Shown in pieces: positions 24,594 to 32,223 of a stretch of DNA of 35,172 bases (the stretch's first letter is position 1; each line of letters opens with the position of its first letter). Origin of the DNA: Thermoplasmata archaeon (GTDB lineage Archaea > Thermoplasmatota > Thermoplasmata > Lutacidiplasmatales > UBA184); assembly GCA_030041735.1 (NCBI GenBank), contig JASIBA010000098.1, positions 1 to 35,172 of the forward strand, given 5' to 3'. The position numbers were made by a program, and so were the translations under genes. The notes under the pieces were generated by a model. The model was given only the letters and a program-made list of their open reading frames with translations, ran no database searches and was not told the origin of the DNA.

Positions 24594-25484
24594 ATGCGGA
24601 AGTGGCGGCTGCGCAGCCGCAAGGCCCAGGTCTCGGCCGTCGCGACGATCCTGGGTCTCCTGCTCGTCGTCACGTACATCGCGAACTACCTCTCGACGAC
24701 GCTCCCGAGCCAGATGGGCACCAACGACCTCGATCACGTGCTCCAGGTCGAGAACCAGATGGGCCAGTTCCAGGCCCTCCTCGAGCAGTACTCGGCCGCC
24801 GGCGCGGTGGGCGCCCCGGTGACGCAGCCGGTGACGCTCGGATCGGAGGGCCTGCCGCCGTTCGCCGACGCCGACTTCGGTAGCATCGGTCCGCTGAACG
24901 GGTCGTCGTACTCGCTCTCGTACGAGCTGTCGGGTCCCTCCACGATCTCGTCCCAGTACGTCCGCTCCGCGGGGATTGACGTCCACCTGCTGAACACGTA
25001 TGCGCCCCAGGCGGACATCGCGTTCGACGCGGGCGCGGTGCTCTACGCGCAACCGGGCGGGACCCCGCTCGTGATCGATCCGCCCGGGCTCTCGGTCGTG
25101 CGCTCCGGGACGACCGTCACCGCGGTCACACTCTGGGTGCCGACGTTCCTCGGGAGCACGGGCAGCCAGTCGGGCATCGGGACCGCGGAGTTGAGCGCAC
25201 GGCTGGTCGCGCTCAGTTCGATCTCGCTCACCCCGACCTCGAGCTACACCGTCGCGGACAACACGGACATCACGTTCAGCGTCGTCACCCCGTTCGCGGC
25301 GGGATGGTGGAGCTACTTCAACGCGACCTACCCGGCGAGCTGGATCGGCTGCTCGGGAGCCGGGTGCAACGGCCCCTACAGCGGCCTCGGCGACTACGGC
25401 ACCATCACGCTCACGATCCCGACGGGGACGGACCTGAACTACTTCGACCTCGACCTCGCGACGTTCGCGTTCCAGCCGCTCTGA
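24594..25484 (+). CDS. Pilin-like membrane-anchored or secreted protein
   Basis: A 296-residue protein of unknown role. It has a short basic N-terminus followed by KAQVSAVATILGLLLVVTYIANYL (residues 11-34), very like archaeal type IV pilin/archaellin N-termini that are processed before the hydrophobic assembly helix. The exported part is rich in Ser, Thr, Gly and Asn with predicted beta structure, has two close cysteines (CSGAGC) that could form a disulfide, and ends FDLDLATFAFQPL. No pilin-processing peptidase or assembly ATPase is nearby. Length and lack of partners suggest a surface protein using a pilin-type anchor. A TTG start at 24573, preceded by GAGGG, would add seven residues. Confidence 0.6.
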   Translation: MRKWRLRSRKAQVSAVATILGLLLVVTYIANYLSTTLPSQMGTNDLDHVLQVENQMGQFQALLEQYSAAGAVGAPVTQPVTLGSEGLPPFADADFGSIGPLNGSSYSLSYELSGPSTISSQYVRSAGIDVHLLNTYAPQADIAFDAGAVLYAQPGGTPLVIDPPGLSVVRSGTTVTAVTLWVPTFLGSTGSQSGIGTAELSARLVALSSISLTPTSSYTVADNTDITFSVVTPFAAGWWSYFNATYPASWIGCSGAGCNGPYSGLGDYGTITLTIPTGTDLNYFDLDLATFAFQPL

Positions 25485-25509
25485 GCCCCGGCCGGCGGCG
25501 CGGAAGCGC

Positions 25510-25854
25510 TCAGCCGCTCGACCGGTCGCGGAGCCATCGCTTGGCCCCGCGCAGCGTGCCCCACGTGCGCCGGGTCGTCAGGGTCGTCGTCCGATCCGCG
25601 AGCGGGGCGTTCCAGGCCGACCGCGCGCGGGCGGCGGTGCCGTGGTCGATCTCGGCGATCGCCCGCCGCCCGTCGATGCGGACGATGCGGAACCGTTCGG
25701 AGACCCCCGCGCGGTCGAGGCCGGCGCGGAGCGCGGTCTCCCACCAGCGCGGGGTCAGCGCGGGAAGGTGTTCCCCCGCCGCCTCGATCCCGAGGTAGCG
25801 GGGGCGCCGGGTCGGCGGCCTACCGGACGAGGTCGATGACTTCCTCGGACTCAC
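25510..25854 (-). CDS. rnp2: Ribonuclease P protein component 2 (Pop5-like)
   Basis: Protein subunit of archaeal RNase P, which trims tRNA 5' ends. The 114-residue product shows the Pop5 pattern: RPRYLGIEA (first strand), TPRWWETALRAGLDRAGV (helix), FRIVRIDGRRAIAEIDHGTAARARSAW (central strands and helix) and a C-terminal TRRTWGTLRGAKRWLRD, matching the archaeal ending 'GTxRxxxxR'. The match is by pattern only and moderately strong. GTG 25854 starts inside the last 35 bases of ftsZ, so the two genes overlap and are probably cotranscribed. The gene ends convergent with the pilin-like gene, 25 bases away. Confidence 0.72.
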   Translation of the reverse strand: MSPRKSSTSSGRPPTRRPRYLGIEAAGEHLPALTPRWWETALRAGLDRAGVSERFRIVRIDGRRAIAEIDHGTAARARSAWNAPLADRTTTLTTRRTWGTLRGAKRWLRDRSSG

Positions 25855-26962
25855 CGGCCGCGTAGCCTCCCTTCTGCCCGAGGAGGCTCGTCGCACGGAC
25901 GCCCGTGATGATCAGGAGCACCTTGATGGTGTTCTCCATGTCGGGGGAGTTCTCCACCGAGCAGCCCCAGATGATGCGGGCGCGCTTCGAGATCTTGCCG
26001 CCGACCAGCGCCGCGGCCTTCTCCGCCTCGCTGACCGTCATGGTTTGACCGCCGATGACGCGCACCAGCGCGCCCGTGGCGTCCTTGAGCTCGACCGAGC
26101 CGAGTAGGGGGCTTGTGAGGGCCTCGGTGACTGCCTCGCTGACCCGGTCCGTCGCGCTCTCGCTCTCGCCGAGCCCGATCAGCGCGACCCCGCCGTCCTT
26201 CATGACGGTCAGAATGTCCGCGTAGTCGAGGTTGACAAGGCCGGGCTTCGTCACGATCTCGGTGATCCCCTTGATCGCGGTCATCAGGACCGCATCCGCG
26301 AGCTTGAACGCGGAGTCGAGCGGCATGCGGGGGACGAGCTCGAGCAGCTTGTCGTTCTGGATGACGATGGTCGTGTCGCAGACGCGGCGCAGGCGCTCCA
26401 AACCGTCCTTGGCCTGCTCCATCCGGGCCGCGCCCTCCCCGGCGAACGGGAGAGTGACGACGCCCATCGTGAGCGCGCCCGCCTCCTTCGCGAGTCGGGC
26501 GACCAGGTGCGCCGATCCGGTCCCGGTGCCCCCGCCCATGCCCGCCGTGACGAACACGATGTGCGCGCCGTTCAGGAAGTGGCGGAGCTCCTCCTCGTTC
26601 TCCCGGGCGGCCTCCTCGCCGACCTCGGGCCGCGCGCCAGCGCCGAGGCCCTTCGTGGCCCGCCGTCCGATCAGGATCTTGCGCGGCGCGTGGATCGTCA
26701 GCAGGTGCTTCGCGTCGGTGTTGATGGCGCACATCTCGGCGCCCTGGATCCCTTCCTCGACACAGCGGTTGATCGTGTTGGAGCCGCTGCCGCCGCAGCC
26801 GACGATGCGGATGTTGACCTTCAGGGTCTCCGCCAGCTTCGCCAGCTCGGCGTCGTCCGCGCTCCCGCCGTACTGCCCGGCGGGCTCAGACGCCTTCTTC
26901 TCCTCGGTGAGGGACTGGTTCTCTTGGTGCTTGGCGATCGCTTCCTGGATGATGGACTTCAT
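25820..26962 (-). CDS. ftsZ: Cell division protein FtsZ
   Basis: Tubulin-like GTPase that forms the division ring. The 380 residues show IRIVGCGGSGSNTINR (51-66), the tubulin signature GMGGGTGTGS (141-150), and NLDYADILTVMKDGG (T7 catalytic loop). The N-terminal 45 residues are charged and typical of archaeal FtsZ (MKSIIQEAI). ATG 26962 is preferred because GGGAG lies 8 bases before it. An ATG five codons upstream (26977) is in frame and would contain that GGGAG. A long leader with a four-residue mini-ORF precedes it (see 26981-27038). rnp2 overlaps its 3' end. Only one ftsZ is in the window, although many archaea have two. Confidence 0.96.
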   Translation of the reverse strand: MKSIIQEAIAKHQENQSLTEEKKASEPAGQYGGSADDAELAKLAETLKVNIRIVGCGGSGSNTINRCVEEGIQGAEMCAINTDAKHLLTIHAPRKILIGRRATKGLGAGARPEVGEEAARENEEELRHFLNGAHIVFVTAGMGGGTGTGSAHLVARLAKEAGALTMGVVTLPFAGEGAARMEQAKDGLERLRRVCDTTIVIQNDKLLELVPRMPLDSAFKLADAVLMTAIKGITEIVTKPGLVNLDYADILTVMKDGGVALIGLGESESATDRVSEAVTEALTSPLLGSVELKDATGALVRVIGGQTMTVSEAEKAAALVGGKISKRARIIWGCSVENSPDMENTIKVLLIITGVRATSLLGQKGGYAAGESEEVIDLVR

Positions 26963-26991
26963 CGGTGGTTCTCCCATCCCGTTTGTCAGAC

Positions 26992-27006
26992 GAGCGTCAT
27001 ACGCTC
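26992..27006. promoter_or_regulatory. Palindrome in the ftsZ leader
   Basis: GAGCGT-CAT-ACGCTC, a perfect 6-bp inverted repeat around three bases, falls on the transcription start predicted for ftsZ (near 27008). On the minus strand its centre is an ATG opening a mini-ORF (Met-Thr-Leu-Val-stop). Possible operator or leader hairpin. Confidence 0.4.
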
Positions 27007-27026
27007 TGCGAGGAGACTTCGGAAAT

Positions 27027-27038
27027 CGCTACATAAAC
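27027..27038 (-). promoter_or_regulatory. TATA element of ftsZ
   Basis: Minus-strand GTTTATGTAGCG. The same 12 bases recur on the plus strand at 27144-27155 before the membrane-protein gene. The box is about 72 bases from ATG 26962, so ftsZ mRNA should have a leader of roughly 45 bases, unlike most genes here. Confidence 0.6.
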
Positions 27039-27143
27039 ATTTGCGTACAGACGCAGGTCCTCGAGCCGTACATCGCCGCTCTGCGCGTGGATCGCGCGTC
27101 CGGTCGTCTCAGAAACCGCGCGGCGCGCGATGTCCGAACGATG

Positions 27144-27155
27144 GTTTATGTAGCG
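27144..27155 (+). promoter_or_regulatory. TATA element of the small membrane-protein gene
   Basis: GTTTATGTAGCG, identical to the ftsZ promoter element in inverted orientation, with TTTATG centred about 27 bases before ATG 27175. The match suggests shared control or a preserved promoter core. Confidence 0.6.
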
Positions 27156-27174
27156 TGGCTCGGGACGCAATCCC

Positions 27175-27612
27175 ATGAACGGGTTGCAGAGCCTGACCCT
27201 GTTCTATCTGATCCCGATCGTGCTCTGGTTGTGCCTGCTGTTGATCGTCTGCTGGATCTGGTGGACGAAGCGCCTCGAGGACAGCCTCGCGTACCTGGTC
27301 TACCTGCGCGAGCGCAAGGTCCTGTTCGTCTCGCTGCTCGCCGCGCTCGCCGCCTTGCGGGTCGTCACGGCCGTGATCAACATCGCGAGCGGCTTCGGGT
27401 ACGTGAGCGCGGCCGCGCTGCTCGAGATCGGCGTGGTCGCCTCGATCATCGGCGGCGTGATCGTGTTCGCCTTCGCGTGGCTGCTGCTCTGGCGCGGCCC
27501 CCGGCGGACCCCGGCGCCGCTCGTCCTCGACGTTCCGCAGCACCTCGCGTACTCGCTGGGGGCTCTCGACCGGGCCGAGTCGCACCGTACCGAGCCTACG
27601 CCGCCCCACTAG
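27175..27612 (+). CDS. Small membrane protein of unknown function
   Basis: Unrecognised 145-residue protein with three clear hydrophobic segments: about 7-28 (LTLFYLIPIVLWLCLLLIVCWI), 48-70 and 78-107 (ending AFAWLLLW). A cytoplasmic-looking, hydrophilic tail of about 37 residues follows (RGPRRTPAPL ... EPTPPH). A conserved-looking loop, WWTKRLEDSLAYLVYLRERKVL, separates helices 1 and 2. No catalytic motif. It is divergent from ftsZ and shares a 12-base promoter element with it, which hints at, but does not show, a role linked to division or envelope growth. Confidence 0.65.
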   Translation: MNGLQSLTLFYLIPIVLWLCLLLIVCWIWWTKRLEDSLAYLVYLRERKVLFVSLLAALAALRVVTAVINIASGFGYVSAAALLEIGVVASIIGGVIVFAFAWLLLWRGPRRTPAPLVLDVPQHLAYSLGALDRAESHRTEPTPPH

Positions 27613-27712
27613 CGCACCCGCGCGCGCCGGCGAACCTCGAGCCCGGCCCTCGCCGAACCCCTCCGGGAGTCGGCCCGAACGCGCTCCTCCGCGCGAGGGC
27701 GGCCCCGCAGAG

Positions 27713-27720
27713 GACTATCT
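27713..27720 (+). promoter_or_regulatory. TATA-like box of the DMT permease gene
   Basis: GACTATCT is centred about 25.5 bases before ATG 27742 and decides that start over an in-frame GTG at 27724. Confidence 0.5.
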
Positions 27721-27741
27721 CGGGTGCCGCCTAGCGGGGCG

Positions 27742-28674
27742 ATGGCGACCCCGGAGCCGAGCGGAGGGCTGTCGTTCCGACGCGAGGACCTCGGGCTCCT
27801 CGCGCTGGTCGCGCTCGTCTGGGGCTCGGCGTACATCTTCATCAAGCAGGGGCTGGTCTACGGCGCCTCGCCGCTCCTGTTCGCCGGCGCGCGCTACGGG
27901 CTCTCGGCGCTCGCGTTCTTCGCCCTCGCCGCCGCGCAGGGCGTCGCGTGGCCGCAGCGCCGGGCGGCCGGCGTCTCGGCCCTTATCGGCGGGACGCTGA
28001 TCATCGGCGGGTACGGCGGCCTCCTCTACTGGGGCGAGCAGTACACGACCGGCGGGTACGCCGCCGTCCTCGCCTCGACCGCGCCGATCCTGACCGTCGC
28101 GATCGCGTTCGTCCTCCTGCCGAACGAGCGGCTCGGGGCCCGGGGCCTGGCCGGCATGGCGCTCGGGCTGCTCGGCGCGGTCATCCTCGTCGCCCCGCAG
28201 CTGTTCGGGAGCGCGGTCGGTACCTGGCCAGGGCCTCTGTACGTCGGGGGCGCGTACGTCGCGGCGGCGCTCGGCACCGTGCTGCTCCGCCGGTACGGCG
28301 GAGGCGCCCAGGGGCTCTGGCAGATCGGCGCGCAGTTCGGCGCGTCCGCGGTCCTGCTGCTCGCGGTCGCCGCCGTCCTGCCCGTGCCCGAGTCGCTGCC
28401 GCTGAGCGAGGGCGTCGTGCTCTGCCTGGTCGCGCTCGTCGGGCTCTCCTCCGTGCTGGGCTATTTCGGATACTTCCGACTTCACCACCGGGTCGGCCCG
28501 GTGCGGGCGAACCTCGTCGCCTACCTCGCGCCGATCACCGGGCTGTTCGTCGGCTCCGGCCTCTTCGGCGAGCCGTTCACGCTCTACGAGCTCGCCGGCT
28601 TCGCGATCGTGCTCGTCGGGGTCACCCTCGTGCTGCTCGAGCGCGCGCGCCCGGCCCCGGCCGCCGCTCGCTGA
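27742..28674 (+). CDS. EamA/DMT-superfamily permease
   Basis: Predicted drug/metabolite transporter, 310 residues, with about ten hydrophobic helices arranged as two EamA repeats. The first repeat starts LGLLALVALVWGSAYIFIKQGL, with the family's WG(S/A)xF-like element; the second starts near GPLYVGGAYVAAALGTVLLRRYG. The end of each repeat has the typical pattern (ASTAPILTVAIAFVLLPNERLGARGLAGM and NLVAYLAPITGLFVGSGLFGEPFTLYELAGFAIVLVGV). Substrates of this superfamily range from amino acids to nucleotide sugars and cannot be predicted here. It sits 38 bases before the DP2 start, but DP2 has its own TATA box. Confidence 0.88.
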   Translation: MATPEPSGGLSFRREDLGLLALVALVWGSAYIFIKQGLVYGASPLLFAGARYGLSALAFFALAAAQGVAWPQRRAAGVSALIGGTLIIGGYGGLLYWGEQYTTGGYAAVLASTAPILTVAIAFVLLPNERLGARGLAGMALGLLGAVILVAPQLFGSAVGTWPGPLYVGGAYVAAALGTVLLRRYGGGAQGLWQIGAQFGASAVLLLAVAAVLPVPESLPLSEGVVLCLVALVGLSSVLGYFGYFRLHHRVGPVRANLVAYLAPITGLFVGSGLFGEPFTLYELAGFAIVLVGVTLVLLERARPAPAAAR

Positions 28675-28681
28675 GCGCGCG

Positions 28682-28690
28682 GATTTATCT
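28682..28690 (+). promoter_or_regulatory. TATA-like box of the DP2 gene
   Basis: TTTATC is centred 26.5 bases before GTG 28713. It fixes that GTG as the likely start, with no leader. Confidence 0.65.
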
Positions 28691-28712
28691 CGGGGCGGCG
28701 GGTGGGACGCCC

Positions 28713-31700
28713 GTGGAGTCGTACTTCCGAGCGATCGAGTCGGAGGTCGACCGGGCCTACGCCGTCGCGGAGCGGGCGCGGCAGGAGGGCTACGATCCCG
28801 AGACCCATCCCGAGATCCCGCGCGCCCAGGACATGGCCTCGCGCGTGGAGAAGCTCCTGGCGCACCTCGGCATCGACGGCATCGCCGCGGAGATCCGCGC
28901 CCTCGCGGCGCGCCTCCCGCGCGAGGAGGTCGCGGTGGTCGTCGCGCGTCGGCTCGCGACCGACCCGGCGCGCGGCGGGACCATCGCCGAGCGGGTCGAC
29001 GCGGCGCTCCGCGTCGGGCTCGCAATCCTGACCGAGGGCATCCTGGTCGCGCCCCTGGAAGGGCTCGCGGAAGTGCACGTGCGCGCCGGGGCGGACGGCC
29101 GCTCGCACATCGAGCTGTACTACGCCGGTCCGATCCGGGCGGCCGGGGGGACCGCGCAGGCCCTGAGCGTGCTGCTCGCCGACATCGTGCGCCGCGACCT
29201 CGGGCTCGCGCCGTACCACGCGGACGCCGCGGAGGTCGGCCGCTTCCAGGAGGAGATCCCGCTCTACAAGCACTTCCAGCACCTGCAGTACAGCCCGACG
29301 TCGGAGGAGATCGACCTCGTCGTCCGGAACGTCCCGGTCGCGATCTCGGGCGAGGCGACCGAGGGCGACGCCGAGGTCAGCGCGTTCCGCAACCTCCCGC
29401 GGGTCCGCACGAACGGGATCCGCGGCGGGGCCTGCCTCGTGATCGCCGAGGGACTCTGCCAGAAGGCCGCGAAGCTCCACAAGGTGGTGGAGAGCCTCGG
29501 CATCGACGGCTGGGAGTTCCTCGACCGGCTCGGCCACCATGCGGCCGACGAGGAGGACGATCGCGTCCCGAAGTACCTCCAGGACGCCGTCGGGGGTCGC
29601 CCCGTGCTGGCGCACCCGAACCGCCCCGGCGGGTTCCGGCTCGTCTACGGGCGCGCGCGCACCTCGGGACTCGCCGGCTGCGCGGTCAACCCCGCGACCA
29701 TGCGGGTCCTCCAGGAGTTCGTCGCGATCGGCACCCAGGTCAAGCTCGAGTACCCGGGGAAGGCGGCCGCGATCGGGATCTGCGACACGATCGAGGGCCC
29801 GATCGTCGAGCTCGCCGACGGCACGGTGACCGCCGTCCACGACGTCGACCGCGCCCGCGCACTTGGACCGTACGTCCGCCGCATCCTCGATCTCGGCGAG
29901 TTGCTGGTCTCCTTCGGCGAGTTCGCCGAGAACAACCGCCCGCTCGCGCCGGGCGCCTACAGCCTCGACTGGCACGCGGCGGAGCTCGCCGCCGCCGGCG
30001 CGCCGGTCGCGGCGGGCCTCGCGCCCGAGGACTACGAGTCCGCCGTGCGGCTCGGTCGCGCGCACGGGGTCCCGCTCCACCCCCGCTGGGGACTGTTCTG
30101 GCACGATCTCGCGCCGGCAGAGATCCGCGCGCTCTCCGAGTTCGTCGAGCAGACCGGGCGGTGGGTCGACGGAGCCCTCGAGATCCCGGACGACCCGGCG
30201 TGGCGCGAGGCGCTCGCCCGGCTCGGCTTCCTCTCCGCCCCGGTCGAGGGCCCGGCCCGTCGCGGGGAACCGGACCCGAGCGCCGCGCTGCTCGGCGGCC
30301 TCGGGCTCGGCCGGGACGGCGCGACGATCGTCCGGCGCACGCCGCTCGAGCCGGTCGACCTCGACCCGCTCGCCTACGCGAGCCGGCTGGCCGGCGTCCC
30401 GCTCCGAGCTCGCGCCCCGTCCCGCATCGGGGCGCGCGTCGGCCGGCCGGAGAAAGCGCACCAGCGCGTGATGCAGCCGAACGTCCACGCCCTGTTCCCG
30501 GTCGGGACCGCCGGCGGGACCACCCGGTCGGTGACCGAGGCGGCTCGGCGCACGATCGCGCACGGCACGCGCGTCGAGCTCGGGCTCCGCGCCTGCGCGG
30601 CGTGCGGCCGCACGACCGTCTGGGCGCGCTGCGGCTGCGGCGCGCACACCACGCCGACCGGTCGCGTCCTCCCGCAGGAGCTACCGGTGGCCCGGATCTG
30701 GGCCGAGGCGGTCCAGCGTCTCGGCCTCGCGAAGGTGCCGGCCGTCAAGGGCGTCAAGGGGCTCGCCTCGCCGGGGAAGTGTCCCGAGCCGCTCGAGAAG
30801 GGGATCCTCCGGGCCTCGCACGCGATCTCCGTCTACCAGGACGGGACCGCCCGGTTCGACCTCACGGACCTGCCGCTCACGCACTTCCGACCGGGCGAGA
30901 TCGGGACCGCGCCGGAGCGCCTCGCCGCGCTGGGCTACGCGGTCGACTGGACCGGCGCGCCGCTCGCCGGGCCGGAGCAGCTCGTCGAGCTCGCGCCGCA
31001 GGACGTCGTCGTCTCGCGGTCGTGCGGGGAGTACCTCGTCCGCCTCGCCCAGTGCGTCGACGACGAGCTGGTGCGGCTCTACGGGCTGCCCCCGTTCTAC
31101 CGGGCCGAGCGGCCCGACGACCTGGTGGGCCACCTCGTGGTCGCGCTGGCGCCCCACACGTCGGGCGGCGTGGCGGCCCGCCTCATCGGCTTCACGGACG
31201 CCGAGGCGTGCTTCGCGCATCCGGTCCTCCACGCGGCGAAGCGCCGGAACTGCGACGGCGACGAGGACTCGGTGACGCTGCTCCTCGACGCGCTCGTGAA
31301 CTTCTCGCGGGCGTACCTGCCGGACAGCCGCGGCGCGCTCATGGACAAGCCGCTCGTGCTCACGACGCGCCTCGACCCGGTCGAGGTCGACAAGGAGGCG
31401 CTGAACGTCGACGTCGGGGTCGGCTACCCGCTCGCGGTGTACCGCGCCGCGGCGGAGCGCCGCCCGCCGAAGGAGGTCGCCGGGCTGGTCGACTCGGTCG
31501 GCCGCCGGCTCGGCACCGACCGCGCGCTGCGGGACTACGGGTTCACCCACGACACCCGCGACATCGCGGCCGGTCCGGTCCGCTCGGCCTACCGGGGCCA
31601 GCGCGGCATGCAGGACACGGTTGAGCGGTCGGTCGTGCTCACGAGCCAGATCCGCGCCGTGGACGTCGCGGAGGCGGTGACCCTCGTGCTGAACGGCCAC

Positions 31701-32054
31701 TTTCTCCGCGACGTGATGGGGAACCTGAAGAGCTACGCGACGCAGCGCTTCCGCTGCAAGAGCTGCGGCACGTCGTACCGGCGCCCGCCGCTCGACGGGC
31801 GGTGCGCCGCCGAGCGCCCCGGCGGCGGACGGTGCGACGGCGCGCTCGCCTCGACGGTATTCGAGGCGTCGGTCCGTAAGTACCTGCCGCTCTCCCAGCG
31901 CCTGGGGGAGGTCGAGGGGATCACCCCGTACGTGCGCCAGCGGATCCGCCTCCTCGGCGCCTCGATCGCGACGCTCTTCCCGAACCCGACCGCGCAGACG
32001 ACGCTCGATACGTTCGGCGGGCCGGAGCCGCCCGACCGCGGCGGTCCGGGCTAG
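28713..32054 (+). CDS. polC: DNA polymerase D large subunit (DP2)
   Basis: Catalytic subunit of the archaeal replicative polymerase PolD (double-psi beta-barrel core). The 1113 residues begin ESYFRAIESEVDRAYAVAERAR, the family N-terminus. The metal-binding motif NCDGDED is at 846-852 (Asp848, Asp850 catalytic), followed by MDKPLVLTTRLDP. Zinc clusters are visible at about 628-645 (CAACGRTTVWARCGCG) and from 1015 (CKSCGTSYRR ... CDG). The C-terminal QTTLDTF (1095-1101) resembles a PCNA-interacting PIP box, with Gly where a second aromatic is usual. No intein interrupts it, although inteins are common at this gene's active-site motif in other archaea. The small subunit DP1 is not in the window. 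Confidence 0.97.
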   Translation: MESYFRAIESEVDRAYAVAERARQEGYDPETHPEIPRAQDMASRVEKLLAHLGIDGIAAEIRALAARLPREEVAVVVARRLATDPARGGTIAERVDAALRVGLAILTEGILVAPLEGLAEVHVRAGADGRSHIELYYAGPIRAAGGTAQALSVLLADIVRRDLGLAPYHADAAEVGRFQEEIPLYKHFQHLQYSPTSEEIDLVVRNVPVAISGEATEGDAEVSAFRNLPRVRTNGIRGGACLVIAEGLCQKAAKLHKVVESLGIDGWEFLDRLGHHAADEEDDRVPKYLQDAVGGRPVLAHPNRPGGFRLVYGRARTSGLAGCAVNPATMRVLQEFVAIGTQVKLEYPGKAAAIGICDTIEGPIVELADGTVTAVHDVDRARALGPYVRRILDLGELLVSFGEFAENNRPLAPGAYSLDWHAAELAAAGAPVAAGLAPEDYESAVRLGRAHGVPLHPRWGLFWHDLAPAEIRALSEFVEQTGRWVDGALEIPDDPAWREALARLGFLSAPVEGPARRGEPDPSAALLGGLGLGRDGATIVRRTPLEPVDLDPLAYASRLAGVPLRARAPSRIGARVGRPEKAHQRVMQPNVHALFPVGTAGGTTRSVTEAARRTIAHGTRVELGLRACAACGRTTVWARCGCGAHTTPTGRVLPQELPVARIWAEAVQRLGLAKVPAVKGVKGLASPGKCPEPLEKGILRASHAISVYQDGTARFDLTDLPLTHFRPGEIGTAPERLAALGYAVDWTGAPLAGPEQLVELAPQDVVVSRSCGEYLVRLAQCVDDELVRLYGLPPFYRAERPDDLVGHLVVALAPHTSGGVAARLIGFTDAEACFAHPVLHAAKRRNCDGDEDSVTLLLDALVNFSRAYLPDSRGALMDKPLVLTTRLDPVEVDKEALNVDVGVGYPLAVYRAAAERRPPKEVAGLVDSVGRRLGTDRALRDYGFTHDTRDIAAGPVRSAYRGQRGMQDTVERSVVLTSQIRAVDVAEAVTLVLNGHFLRDVMGNLKSYATQRFRCKSCGTSYRRPPLDGRCAAERPGGGRCDGALASTVFEASVRKYLPLSQRLGEVEGITPYVRQRIRLLGASIATLFPNPTAQTTLDTFGGPEPPDRGGPG

Positions 32055-32080
32055 CGGGGCGCCCGCGCGCGCGATGGGAC

Positions 32081-32090
32081 AGATAAATAG
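32081..32090 (+). promoter_or_regulatory. TATA-like box of tRNA-Arg
   Basis: AGATAAATAG is a clear A/T island centred about 28 bases before the first base of the tRNA. Confidence 0.65.
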
Positions 32091-32113
32091 CGGGAGCCGC
32101 GTGCGACCGGCGC

Positions 32114-32211
32114 GGGCTTGTGGGGTAGTCTGGACTATCCTGTCGGCCTTCGAAGCCGACGACCTGGGTTCGAATTCGCGCGACCGCGCGACGGAACTCC
32201 CAGCAAGCCCG
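32114..32211 (+). tRNA. tRNA-Arg(UCG) interrupted by a 23-base intron in the T-loop
   Basis: Acceptor stem GGGCTTG (32114-32120) pairs with CAAGCCC (32204-32210); discriminator G at 32211; CCA is not encoded. The D-arm carries GG at 32132-32133. The anticodon stem TCGGC/GCCGA (32143-32147, 32155-32159) closes loop CTTCGAA, whose anticodon TCG follows U33. The T-stem CTGGG (32164-32168) pairs with CCCAG (32199-32203), but 23 bases intervene in the loop. Removing 32175-32197 restores the loop TTCGAAT and a 75-base tRNA. The arginine identity comes from the anticodon. The gene sits between DP2 and a convergent small gene. Confidence 0.88.
32175..32197 (+). other. Non-canonical tRNA intron (position 59/60) with bulge-helix-bulge
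   Basis: The junctions form a complete archaeal bulge-helix-bulge: outer T-stem (5 bp), 3-base bulge AAT (32173-32175), 4-bp helix (32169-32172 with 32092+100, i.e. 32192-32195, including one G-U), 3-base bulge ACT (32196-32198), and an inner intron helix (32176-32181 with 32186-32191, 6 bp, loop of 4). Cutting two bases into each bulge excises exactly 23 bases and leaves the consensus T-loop. Confidence 0.82.
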
Positions 32212-32223
32212 TCCGGGTCCGCG

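Noticed and set aside
27948-28712. 255-codon upstream extension of the DP2 frame
   Set aside because: It overlaps the DMT permease in another frame, has no DP2-like sequence, and the TATA box at 28684-28689 supports GTG 28713.
28584-30647. 687-codon minus-strand open frame opposite DP2
   Set aside because: Low-complexity Arg/Glu/Asp/Val translation, no motif, fully covered by the DP2 gene on the other strand.
31240-31280. Intein at the DP2 active-site motif
   Set aside because: The NCDGDED motif is contiguous with family sequence on both sides; no splicing blocks seen.
32148-32154. Reading the tRNA anticodon as TTC (Glu)
   Set aside because: The loop CTTCGAA places U33 at its second base, so the anticodon is TCG; TTC would put U at position 32 boundary and leave C at 33.
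32164-32180. T-arm without an intron (CTGGG, TTCGAAT, then TCGCG)
   Set aside because: TCGCG does not pair with CTGGG, while CCCAG 23 bases further pairs perfectly and leads straight into the acceptor strand CAAGCCC.
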